Assembly: GCA_025966435.1 (NCBI GenBank)
Contig: JAICRQ010000096.1
Span: 1 to 9,598, forward strand
Length of the DNA stretch: 9,598 bases
DNA from: Anaerolineales bacterium
GTDB taxonomy: Bacteria > Chloroflexota > Anaerolineae > Anaerolineales > Villigracilaceae
Direction: 5' to 3'
The notes beneath the pieces were generated by a model that was given only the letters and a program-made list of their open reading frames with translations, did not search any database and was not told the origin of the DNA. Of the stretch, positions 1-5,356 are shown piece by piece. The translations under genes and the position numbers were made by a program. How positions within the stretch are numbered: position 1 is the first letter of the stretch; every line of letters starts with the position of its first letter.

Positions 1-302
1 AATTTTTGGGTTTCGGCGTTCTGCTCTTGCTCGGTCTCTACTATGCGGCGACGGACGGCGTGCTCTCGGCGCTGGCAAGCGCAATGCTGCCGGAGCAGTG
101 GCGCACAACCGGGCTAGCGATCATGACCACCGGCACAGGGCTGGCGCGCCTTTTTGCTTCGCTGGGATACGGCGCCCTATGGACGTATTTCGGCCCCAAC
201 CGGGCACTCACCCTCTTCCTGCTTGGACTTTCTATAACCGTATTAATCGCCTGGGTCTTTTTGCACCGACTGGAAAGGAAAGCCGATGAATCGTTGCAGT
301 AG
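1..302 (+). CDS. MFS transporter, C-terminal end (5' truncated by window)
   Basis: This is the last 100 or so residues of a polytopic membrane protein. Codons are in frame from base 3 and the frame is open to the window edge, so the real start lies upstream; the first TTG at 6 is not a believable start. Hydrophobic segments at roughly residues 1-25, 48-65 and 68-86 (counted from base 6), the stretch YYAATDGVLSALASAMLP followed by RTTGLA, and a charged tail (HRLERKADESLQ) match the final helices of major facilitator superfamily transporters. MFS proteins move small solutes or drugs across the cytoplasmic membrane; the substrate cannot be read from this part. The stop lies 17 bases inside the following gene, so the two are probably translated together from one mRNA. 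Confidence 0.8.
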   Translation, partial: FLGFGVLLLLGLYYAATDGVLSALASAMLPEQWRTTGLAIMTTGTGLARLFASLGYGALWTYFGPNRALTLFLLGLSITVLIAWVFLHRLERKADESLQ

Positions 303-1335
303 CCGCGGGCAGCGCGGAAAGGTTTTTCGGTGGATTGTTTTAGGATGTATCGTTCTGGCGGTCAGCTATACCGCCTGGGTGATCCAGCGTGCGAATGCCA
401 GCGCCGCTCTTGCTGAAACGAAACCATTGTCCGCGGCAAGCGCGGAGGAACTGCAGGCAATTCAACGCCAGGCTCATCTTGTCTTTCTCGCGCAGGCGGA
501 AGCGCCGTACGGACAGGTGAGCCTGGTGGGGCTTGTCCACGAAGCCACCTCCGCGGTGACAGCGCTTCAGTGTGATCGCATTCATTATGCGTCAGGCAAT
601 GGACTTTGTTTGATGTATGATACAGCTGTTTCTTTGTCTGACCCTTTAGCTCCACCGCAAGTCCGGCTCAGTCTGCTCGGAGCGGACTTCCAGACCCGTC
701 ACCAGATCACCGTGGAAGGTATCCCCAGCCGGGCACGCGTCTCGCCCGATGGAAAATATGCAGCATATACCGTCTTCCTCACCGGTCACTCCTATAATGA
801 CCCGAACATGTCCACCGCCACCGTCTTGCTCGACACAGCCACGGGCACGAGCCTGGGGAACCTTGAAGATTTCGATGTGTGGAAAGATGGACAAGTGTAC
901 GACGCCCCCGAGTTCAACTTTTGGGGTGTCACCTTTGCTAAAGATAGCAATCTCTTCTACGCCACGCTGCGGCACGGCGGTACGACCTACCTGGTTAGGG
1001 GTGATGTCTCTACTCGCAGGCTGACCGTTCTGCACGAAAATGTCGAATGTCCCTCGCTCTCACCGGACGGCACGCGGCTTGCCTTCAAAAAGCAGACCGG
1101 CAGCCGATGGCAATTGACCGTCCTGGATCTTGCGACCATGCAGGAGACCACTCTGGCGGAACCCGAGGGGATCGACGACCAGGTGGAATGGCTGGATAAC
1201 GACCGTATCCTGTATCAAAAAGCGGATTACGACCCTCCCAAATGGGTGAGCGTGTTTGTCATCCCGGCGGATGGCAGCGGCCAGCCTGAAATCTTCCTGC
1301 CAAATGCTACCTCTCCCGCCGTCGTCTACCCATAA
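286..1335 (+). CDS. Membrane-anchored or secreted beta-propeller protein (PD40/TolB-like)
   Basis: A 349-residue protein with a basic N-terminus and one hydrophobic segment at about residues 15-33. It is followed by an ANASA stretch (36-40) that could be a signal-peptidase site, so the bulk should lie outside the cytoplasmic membrane. The rest resembles TolB/WD40-like PD40 blades: SRARVSPDGKYAAY at 148-161, a degenerate blade at about 211-227 (FWGVTFAKDSNLFYATL), ECPSLSPDGTRLAF at 254-267, and EWLDNDRILYQ at 301-311. SPDG followed by a short hydrophobic strand is the hallmark of these blades. Such domains usually bind proteins or ligands and are not enzymes by themselves. The ATG at 286 has AAGGAA at 275-280 just upstream and overlaps the MFS stop by 17 bases, suggesting translational coupling. 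The partner or ligand is unknown. Confidence 0.75.
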   Translation: MNRCSSRGQRGKVFRWIVLGCIVLAVSYTAWVIQRANASAALAETKPLSAASAEELQAIQRQAHLVFLAQAEAPYGQVSLVGLVHEATSAVTALQCDRIHYASGNGLCLMYDTAVSLSDPLAPPQVRLSLLGADFQTRHQITVEGIPSRARVSPDGKYAAYTVFLTGHSYNDPNMSTATVLLDTATGTSLGNLEDFDVWKDGQVYDAPEFNFWGVTFAKDSNLFYATLRHGGTTYLVRGDVSTRRLTVLHENVECPSLSPDGTRLAFKKQTGSRWQLTVLDLATMQETTLAEPEGIDDQVEWLDNDRILYQKADYDPPKWVSVFVIPADGSGQPEIFLPNATSPAVVYP

Positions 1336-1381
1336 ACAGCTCGGATCTCTTTGGATAGTCAATGCGACAGGCAAACAGACA

Positions 1382-1404
1382 GCGGAGATCGAAACGGTCT
1401 CCGC
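1382..1404. terminator. Hairpin between convergent genes, possible bidirectional terminator
   Basis: GCGGAGA (1382-1388) pairs with TCTCCGC (1398-1404). The stem extends inward by a C-G pair and a T-G wobble around a GAAAC loop. It lies 46 bases after the propeller-protein stop and 19 bases beyond the end of the small minus-strand gene, exactly where a shared terminator is expected. The tails (GTTTGATTT on plus, TGTCTGTTTG on minus) are only moderately T-rich, so termination efficiency is uncertain. Confidence 0.45.
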
Positions 1405-1423
1405 GTTTGATTTACTATCCGTC

Positions 1424-1642
1424 TCAGTTTTCTTGCTCTTCAGTCTTATTCCGTGCCTGCATGATAGCGAACTCAATATGCCGTACGGCAGTCCGGTAGT
1501 CACACCCCGATAGTTTTGCCATTGCCCTCGCCAGAGGCCGGATCGCCACCGCTTGTGAAACATCTGCCCCGCTGGCAGCCAGGATCCGGTTGGCGACCAG
1601 TTGAAGCTCAATCGTTCGTTTTTTGTTTGCCGTGTTGTTCAT
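1424..1642 (-). CDS. Small uncharacterised protein, 72 residues
   Basis: I do not recognise a named family. From the ATG at 1642 the product is 72 residues, soluble and probably all alpha-helical. A basic start (MNNTANKKRT) leads into IELQLVANRILAASGADV, then RPLARAMAKLSGCDYRTAVRHIEFAIMQAR and a charged tail (NKTEEQEN). The pattern looks like a small two- or three-helix domain, and the RPLARAMAKLSG-x-DYRTAVRHI part is reminiscent of helix-turn-helix-like small proteins; that is only an impression. A weak GAGAG lies 9 bases upstream of this ATG. The frame stays open upstream to a GTG at 1732 (102 residues), but the extra part is proline- and asparagine-rich, contains a hairpin and looks like untranslated leader. 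The gene is alone, convergent with the propeller gene and divergent from the dioxygenase gene. Confidence 0.55.
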   Translation of the reverse strand: MNNTANKKRTIELQLVANRILAASGADVSQAVAIRPLARAMAKLSGCDYRTAVRHIEFAIMQARNKTEEQEN

Positions 1643-1680
1643 TTGTGCCAACTCTCTATGTTCAGCAAACGTACCCACAC

Positions 1681-1726
1681 ACCCGTTGTTATTCAAAGGA
1701 GGGTTTCTCCCAATAGGGAGACGGGT
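1681..1726 (-). other. Nested inverted repeats in the leader of the small minus-strand gene
   Basis: TCTCCC (1706-1711) and GGGAGA (1716-1721) form a perfect 6-bp stem with an AATA loop. Outside them ACCCGT (1681-1686) and ACGGGT (1721-1726) can pair as an outer stem, sharing base 1721. Read on the minus strand this lies 39-84 bases upstream of the ATG at 1642, where a 5' leader would be. There is no T-run, so it does not look like a simple terminator. It could be an RNA structure or a protein-binding site; no known riboswitch class is recognised. Confidence 0.3.
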
Positions 1727-1868
1727 AATCACCTACTCATCTGTTGCTACCTGGAAATAAATCCTTTGATCTAAACTACCTATACAGATCTCAATACGCT
1801 TCTGTGATGGCAACGCGTTGCTTACAAAATCCACACAGTTCCTCCACTCTTTCATAACGTCCAATTCT

Positions 1869-1874
1869 TATAAT
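1869..1874 (+). promoter_or_regulatory. Candidate -10 box for the dioxygenase gene
   Basis: A perfect TATAAT lies 45 bases upstream of the ATG at 1920. Transcription from about 1881 would give a leader of about 39 bases carrying the ribosome-binding site. No good -35 box is visible at the usual spacing (the region around 1846-1852 reads ACTCTTT), so the call rests mainly on the -10 match. Confidence 0.35.
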
Positions 1875-1905
1875 CGTTGAGGACAAGTAGATTAGCAGAT
1901 ATGAT

Positions 1906-1911
1906 AGAAGG
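1906..1911 (+). promoter_or_regulatory. Ribosome-binding site of the dioxygenase gene
   Basis: AGAAGG lies 8 bases before the ATG at 1920, a normal Shine-Dalgarno spacing, and supports that start. Confidence 0.6.
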
Positions 1912-1919
1912 ATACATAT

Positions 1920-2732
1920 ATGGATAATGACGATAAGCCAATTGGTCGAATCCTTAGCCGCCGGGATGCTCTTAAAGTACTGGGAATCGGGAGCGCCGCG
2001 TTTTTGGCGGCGTGCGCTTCGCCCGAAGAGACCAGTACCGTTATCCCCACCGAAGCCTTAACGCAGGTATCGTCTACACAGGCAGCGGCGACTGTAGGCA
2101 CTGTTCTCGATTGTGTAGTCCGACCGGAGTTGACACTAGGTCCCTATTTTGTCGATGAGCAGCTCGAGCGCTCAGACATCCGCACGAACTCTTCAGACAA
2201 TTCTATAAAGGAAGGCGTCCCGCTCACTCTGAACATCAATGTCGCCAGTGTTTCGGACAATAGCTGTACCCCCATTGAGAACGCGCAAATAGACATCTGG
2301 CATTGTGACGCGCTGGGGGTATATTCCGGTGTTTCAGACCCGAATGCCGACACCACAGGGCAGGACTTCCTGCGTGGATTTCAACGTACCGATGCAAATG
2401 GAGCAGTTCAATTTCAGACGATCTACCCGGGCTGGTATTCCGGCAGGGCTGTCCATATCCACTTTACCATCCGCACCCAGGGAGCCGAGGGCGAGGGCTA
2501 TCAATTTACGTCGCAATTCTTTTTTGACGATGCATTGACCGACCAGGTCCATGTACTGGAACCCTACGCCAGCAAGGGGCAGCGCAATCGGCGTAATTCC
2601 GATGACAACATTTTTTCGGGAGGCGGCGATCAGTTATTGCTCAATTTGCAAGGTGACACAACCAACGGTTATACAGGCTTCATGAGCATTGGGCTGGACC
2701 TGACCGACAGCAAGACAGGAGCTTCTGAATAA
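1920..2732 (+). CDS. Tat-exported lipoprotein of the intradiol ring-cleavage dioxygenase family
   Basis: A 270-residue protein. The N-terminus carries a twin-arginine motif (SRRDALK, 13-19), a short hydrophobic stretch and a lipobox ending at C32 (FLAAC), so the product should be exported folded through Tat and lipid-anchored on the outer side of the membrane. After a Thr/Ser/Ala-rich linker, residues 64-262 resemble the beta-sandwich of protocatechuate 3,4-dioxygenase-type enzymes: LTLGPYFVD (71-79), AQIDIWHCDALGVYSG (122-137), FLRGFQRTDANG (150-161), PGWYSGR (170-176) and HIHF (179-182). The four non-haem Fe(III) ligands of the family can be placed at Y135, Y173, H179 and H181. Characterised family members split catechol-type rings between the two hydroxyls; the substrate here is unknown. 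Extracytoplasmic, stand-alone members like this one are less well understood than the cytoplasmic catabolic enzymes. No other aromatic-degradation gene is nearby. Confidence 0.85.
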   Translation: MDNDDKPIGRILSRRDALKVLGIGSAAFLAACASPEETSTVIPTEALTQVSSTQAAATVGTVLDCVVRPELTLGPYFVDEQLERSDIRTNSSDNSIKEGVPLTLNINVASVSDNSCTPIENAQIDIWHCDALGVYSGVSDPNADTTGQDFLRGFQRTDANGAVQFQTIYPGWYSGRAVHIHFTIRTQGAEGEGYQFTSQFFFDDALTDQVHVLEPYASKGQRNRRNSDDNIFSGGGDQLLLNLQGDTTNGYTGFMSIGLDLTDSKTGASE

Positions 2733-2778
2733 ACACTGGCAGGCCTGGAGGAAATCCGCCACCGTCATAAGCATCAGT

Positions 2779-2817
2779 AAAACTGACAGGTCAATAACAA
2801 AGCCCTGTCAGTTTTTT
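2779..2817 (+). terminator. Intrinsic terminator after the dioxygenase gene
   Basis: AAAACTGACAGG (2779-2790) pairs perfectly with CCTGTCAGTTTT (2804-2815), a 12-bp stem with a 13-base loop. The right arm runs into a six-T run at 2812-2817. It ends the dioxygenase transcript 47 bases after its stop and separates it from the methyltransferase gene. Confidence 0.88.
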
Positions 2818-2829
2818 AATTCATTCGAG

Positions 2830-2835
2830 TACAAT
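2830..2835 (+). promoter_or_regulatory. Candidate -10 box giving a leaderless methyltransferase mRNA
   Basis: TACAAT ends 7 bases before the ATG at 2843, so transcription would begin at or within a base of the start codon. No Shine-Dalgarno sequence is present between this box and the ATG (the bases are CTCTCAT), which fits a leaderless transcript. No clear -35 box is seen; the region where it would lie overlaps the preceding terminator. Confidence 0.35.
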
Positions 2836-2842
2836 CTCTCAT

Positions 2843-3751
2843 ATGCAGAGAGAGAATATTGACGCGCTTAAGGATGGTCTGAAAGACCACCCTGTCGTAC
2901 GTCTTCGATACAAGTTACGGGATGCAAACGTGTATGTATCCAGGGGGGGCTATCACTTTAGCGATACTTTGGATCCCGTAAATGAAATCTCGCCGGAGAT
3001 CGATGCTTCACAACTGACAAAAGAAGAGTCCACCTACATTGAGACTCAATTGCAGGCAAACGCGCAGAGGTTCCATCATCAAGTGGAGGTTCTCAAGAAA
3101 CATTTTCCCCTCCACAACGCAAAGGTGCTGGATATCGGCTGTGGAGGAGGCTTGTTTCTATCCCTGCTCAAAGGAGGAGGTGCGCAAACGATTGGCATCG
3201 AATTAAGTGACAGCCGCGCTTATTATGCAGCCACAAAACATGGTTTGGAAATCCATAAGCGTCCCATTGAAAGCAACTTCTGGCAAACGGGATATAAAAA
3301 GTATTTTGACGCGGTGACGCTATGGGATGTGATTGAGCACGTCAATTATCCATTTCTAACGTTACAATCTGCGACGAACACCTTGAAAAAGGGCGGGCTG
3401 CTTTTGATCGACACACCCTGCAGGGACAGTTTCTATCACCAGGTCGGCGAACTCACATATCGCTTATCGGGCGGCAGGTTCCCTACGTTTCTAAATGCGA
3501 TGTATTCCTCCCATCGATTCGGTCACAAACAGATTTTTTCCACGAACGAAATGAAAGAACTGTTCTGGTCGTGTGGTCTAGAGGTTATCGAATTGCGGAA
3601 ATTCCATGAGCTATCTTTCCCGTATGAATTCTACTTACGAAAAATGCTTCGCTCAGAGGCCCTGGTGAAATTGTCCTTACCCGTCGTGAAAGCTTTCTTC
3701 CGGCTGTTCAAAATTCGCAATAAAATGCTGGTGATTGGAAGAAAAAATTAA
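2843..3751 (+). CDS. Class I SAM-dependent methyltransferase
   Basis: A 302-residue soluble protein with a Rossmann methyltransferase core. Motif I is VLDIGCGGG at 95-103, which binds S-adenosylmethionine. The acidic residue after strand 2 is E120 (IGIELS), and the post-core segment FDAVTLWDVIEHV (155-167) with GGLLLIDTP (184-192) matches the Methyltransf_23/11 (UbiG-like) group. The roughly 90-residue N-terminal extension and the C-terminal part (GHKQIFS, then an FPYEFYLRKMLR stretch) resemble methyltransferases found in glycan and lipid gene sets, but the acceptor cannot be named. ATG 2843 is the only in-frame ATG before the core. Its stop shares its last base with the first base of the palindromic repeat, and the PIG-L gene follows 109 bases later on the same strand. 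Confidence 0.82.
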   Translation: MQRENIDALKDGLKDHPVVRLRYKLRDANVYVSRGGYHFSDTLDPVNEISPEIDASQLTKEESTYIETQLQANAQRFHHQVEVLKKHFPLHNAKVLDIGCGGGLFLSLLKGGGAQTIGIELSDSRAYYAATKHGLEIHKRPIESNFWQTGYKKYFDAVTLWDVIEHVNYPFLTLQSATNTLKKGGLLLIDTPCRDSFYHQVGELTYRLSGGRFPTFLNAMYSSHRFGHKQIFSTNEMKELFWSCGLEVIELRKFHELSFPYEFYLRKMLRSEALVKLSLPVVKAFFRLFKIRNKMLVIGRKN

Positions 3752-3834
3752 TGTCATTGCGAGCGAAGCGAAGCAACCCCCTCGCCAACTGGGAGATTGC
3801 TTCGTCGGGAAGAACTCCCTCCTCGCAATGACAT
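3751..3834. repeat. 84-bp palindromic dispersed-type repeat (REP/MITE-like)
   Basis: ATGTCATTGCGAG (3751-3763) is the exact reverse complement of CTCGCAATGACAT (3822-3834). An inner pair, CGAAGCAA (3769-3776) and TTGCTTCG (3797-3804), lies at slightly different offsets inside it. The unit therefore folds as a long imperfect cruciform or RNA hairpin. From memory, closely similar GTCATTGCGAGCGAAGCGAAGC units occur in many copies in several bacterial phyla, including Chloroflexota; only one copy is in this window. It fills the gap between the methyltransferase stop and the ribosome-binding site of the PIG-L gene and contains no believable gene. Confidence 0.75.
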
Positions 3835-3841
3835 GAAATGT

Positions 3842-3848
3842 AGAGGAG
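3842..3848 (+). promoter_or_regulatory. Ribosome-binding site of the PIG-L gene
   Basis: AGAGGAG lies 12 bases before the ATG at 3861. It is too far from the alternative ATG at 3894, so it favours the upstream start. Confidence 0.5.
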
Positions 3849-3860
3849 AAAACTAACTTT

Positions 3861-4625
3861 ATGAACAACAACGGATACATCCCTCAACGTGCGATGAGCA
3901 TCTACGCCCATCCTGACGATCAGGAATTCAGCATCGGCGGGACTCTCGCCAAATGGGCGCGTTCTGGCTGCGAGATCATTTCGGTCATCATCACGAGTGG
4001 CGACTCCGGCTCGAACGATCCTGCAAAGGATGGCAGCTACAAAAAGGAGCTTGCTGAGTTACGCGAGAAGGAACAGCTCGCGGCGAATGCGATTCTGGGG
4101 ATTAAGGAAACAATCTTCCTGCGCTACCCGGATGGGGAACTGGAACCGACGATCGAGCTGCGAAAAGATCTCACCCGCCTTATCCGCCGCTACAAACCCG
4201 AGGCCGTTTTCGCGGGCAACCCGGAAGCCTGGTTCTATGGCGATGAATATCTCAACCATCCTGACCATCGCGCCGCGGCGCGTGCCGCATGCGAAGCCGT
4301 GTTCCCATCCGCCGGGAGCCGCCTCATGTTTGCCGACTTGCTCACGGAGGGGTATGAACCGCACGACGTCAAGCGGCTCTACATCCACGGCACGGACAAG
4401 GTCAACACCTGGGTGGATATCAGTGAAACGCTGGAAGTCAAGATTCAAGCGCTGCAGCAACACGTCAGCCAGATCGACCCCAACGAGGTCGGTAAGTGGA
4501 TGCACGAATGGGCAGAAGAGGAAGCCAAAGGTCAGGAAATGAAATATGCCGAGGCATATAAGGTGATGTTCCTGAAAAAAGACGAAGAAAAGGAAGAAGT
4601 GGAAGAAGAAAAAGCCGGCACATAG
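3861..4625 (+). CDS. PIG-L (LmbE) family deacetylase
   Basis: A 254-residue soluble protein of usual family length. The zinc-binding signature AHPDD is at 16-20 (H17 and D20 expected as metal ligands, D19 as the likely general base), followed by QEFSIGGTLA. A REKEQ stretch at 68-72, YPDGEL at 89-94 and NHPDHRAA at 132-139 (distal histidines) complete the family pattern. Known members remove N-acetyl groups from sugar conjugates (GlcNAc-PI, the MshB and BshB thiol-cofactor precursors, teicoplanin-type pseudoaglycones) or act as related amide hydrolases; the substrate here cannot be chosen. The last residues (about 239-252) are a Lys/Glu-rich tail, unlikely to be part of the catalytic fold. With the methyltransferase upstream it may belong to a glycan- or glycolipid-modifying set. 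An internal ATG at 3894, directly before the core, is the alternative start. Confidence 0.85.
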   Translation: MNNNGYIPQRAMSIYAHPDDQEFSIGGTLAKWARSGCEIISVIITSGDSGSNDPAKDGSYKKELAELREKEQLAANAILGIKETIFLRYPDGELEPTIELRKDLTRLIRRYKPEAVFAGNPEAWFYGDEYLNHPDHRAAARAACEAVFPSAGSRLMFADLLTEGYEPHDVKRLYIHGTDKVNTWVDISETLEVKIQALQQHVSQIDPNEVGKWMHEWAEEEAKGQEMKYAEAYKVMFLKKDEEKEEVEEEKAGT

Positions 4626-4633
4626 CCGGTTTT
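4615..4633. terminator. Short bidirectional terminator between convergent genes
   Basis: CCGGC (4615-4619) and GCCGG (4625-4629) form a 5-bp stem with an ACATA loop. On the plus strand it is followed by TTTT (4630-4633) and further T-rich sequence; on the minus strand it is followed by CTTTTTCTTCTTCC. It overlaps the stop codon of the PIG-L gene and lies just beyond the stop of the convergent kinase-like gene. The minus-strand tail is the better one. Confidence 0.5.
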
Positions 4634-4637
4634 CCTT

Positions 4638-5339
4638 TTAGAAGACGATGTGCCCGATCAAGATGGAAGCCACCGCCAGCGTAATGTTATCCACATCTTT
4701 GAATGGTAGAGATTCCACCAGCATCGCGCCAAGTCCGATCCACGTGACCGGTAAAAGGAAGCGCGTGACCGGACCACTAAAAGCTCCCACCCAAACGTAA
4801 ACCGCAAAGATAAACATGGTCAGCAGCCAGCCGCCCAGGAATACGCTGAGCGATCCGGCAACACTCTTTTCGGGAGACCAGGGCAATTTCGGCGATCGGA
4901 CGCGTCGACCCACAATATCGGCAATCCCATCCCCGCCACACATCATCATCAAGGCAGGGATTCCGATTAGCGAATCCTTCCAGTAGACCAACGTCACCAC
5001 AACAAAGACAATCCCATAAAATAACGGACCACGCAGAATCTCACGCGGGTCACCTGTGCGCGACATTGCTTTGACAGCCGCTTCATCCTTCATAACCCCC
5101 GTCCCCACCAGCACAAATTGCGCAGTAATCACCAATGGAACCAGCGCCGCCAGCCACCGGGAAATAGGCACATCGGGGTACATCAACCAGCACAGAACAA
5201 AGATCGGCCCGGTGCCGATATGGATCAGCTTGCGGCTCAGCCGGCTTTCAACCCAGCCGCGGTGCGCGAGGAAATCCATGAGGCGGAGGAAAAAGACAGC
5301 AATACCAAAAGTGAGAAGAGTAGCGAGGTAGGGATTCAC
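4638..5339 (-). CDS. Polyprenol/phytol/dolichol kinase-like membrane protein (CDP-DAG synthase superfamily)
   Basis: With a GTG start at 5339 the product is 233 residues with about six or seven transmembrane segments. Key stretches fit the dolichol kinase/phytol kinase (SEC59, VTE5-like) group: SRKLIH (35-40), GDPRE (96-100), GGDGIADIVGRR (135-146), a Lys-containing EKSVAGSLSVFLGG (157-170), and ES-x-PFKDVDNITL (209-221). Family members transfer a phosphate from CTP or another NTP to a long-chain isoprenoid alcohol in the membrane; which alcohol is used here is unknown. The frame continues upstream to an ATG at 5435, but that would overlap the previous gene by 79 bases and add a polar, unlikely N-terminus. 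GTG 5339 lies 17 bases after that gene's stop and directly before the first helix. ATG 5279 is a second, less likely choice. Probably co-transcribed with the GT-C gene upstream. Confidence 0.75.
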   Translation of the reverse strand: MNPYLATLLTFGIAVFFLRLMDFLAHRGWVESRLSRKLIHIGTGPIFVLCWLMYPDVPISRWLAALVPLVITAQFVLVGTGVMKDEAAVKAMSRTGDPREILRGPLFYGIVFVVVTLVYWKDSLIGIPALMMMCGGDGIADIVGRRVRSPKLPWSPEKSVAGSLSVFLGGWLLTMFIFAVYVWVGAFSGPVTRFLLPVTWIGLGAMLVESLPFKDVDNITLAVASILIGHIVF

Positions 5340-5356
5340 ATCTCGATGGAAATAAA

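Noticed and set aside
340..1035. Minus-strand reading frames opposite the beta-propeller gene
   Set aside because: They lack domain patterns and ribosome-binding sites, while the plus-strand frame has clear PD40 blades and a signal segment.
1877..1905. Promoter TTGAGG - 17 bases - TATGAT before the dioxygenase gene
   Set aside because: Boxes and spacing are fair, but transcription would start near 1912, downstream of the ribosome-binding site, so the mRNA would lack it. The TATAAT at 1869 is preferred, though a leaderless alternative cannot be fully excluded.
3677..3911. Two minus-strand reading frames across the palindromic repeat
   Set aside because: They consist mostly of translated repeat (CHCEE..., FARND...), a typical artefact of this repeat type, and overlap two well-supported genes.
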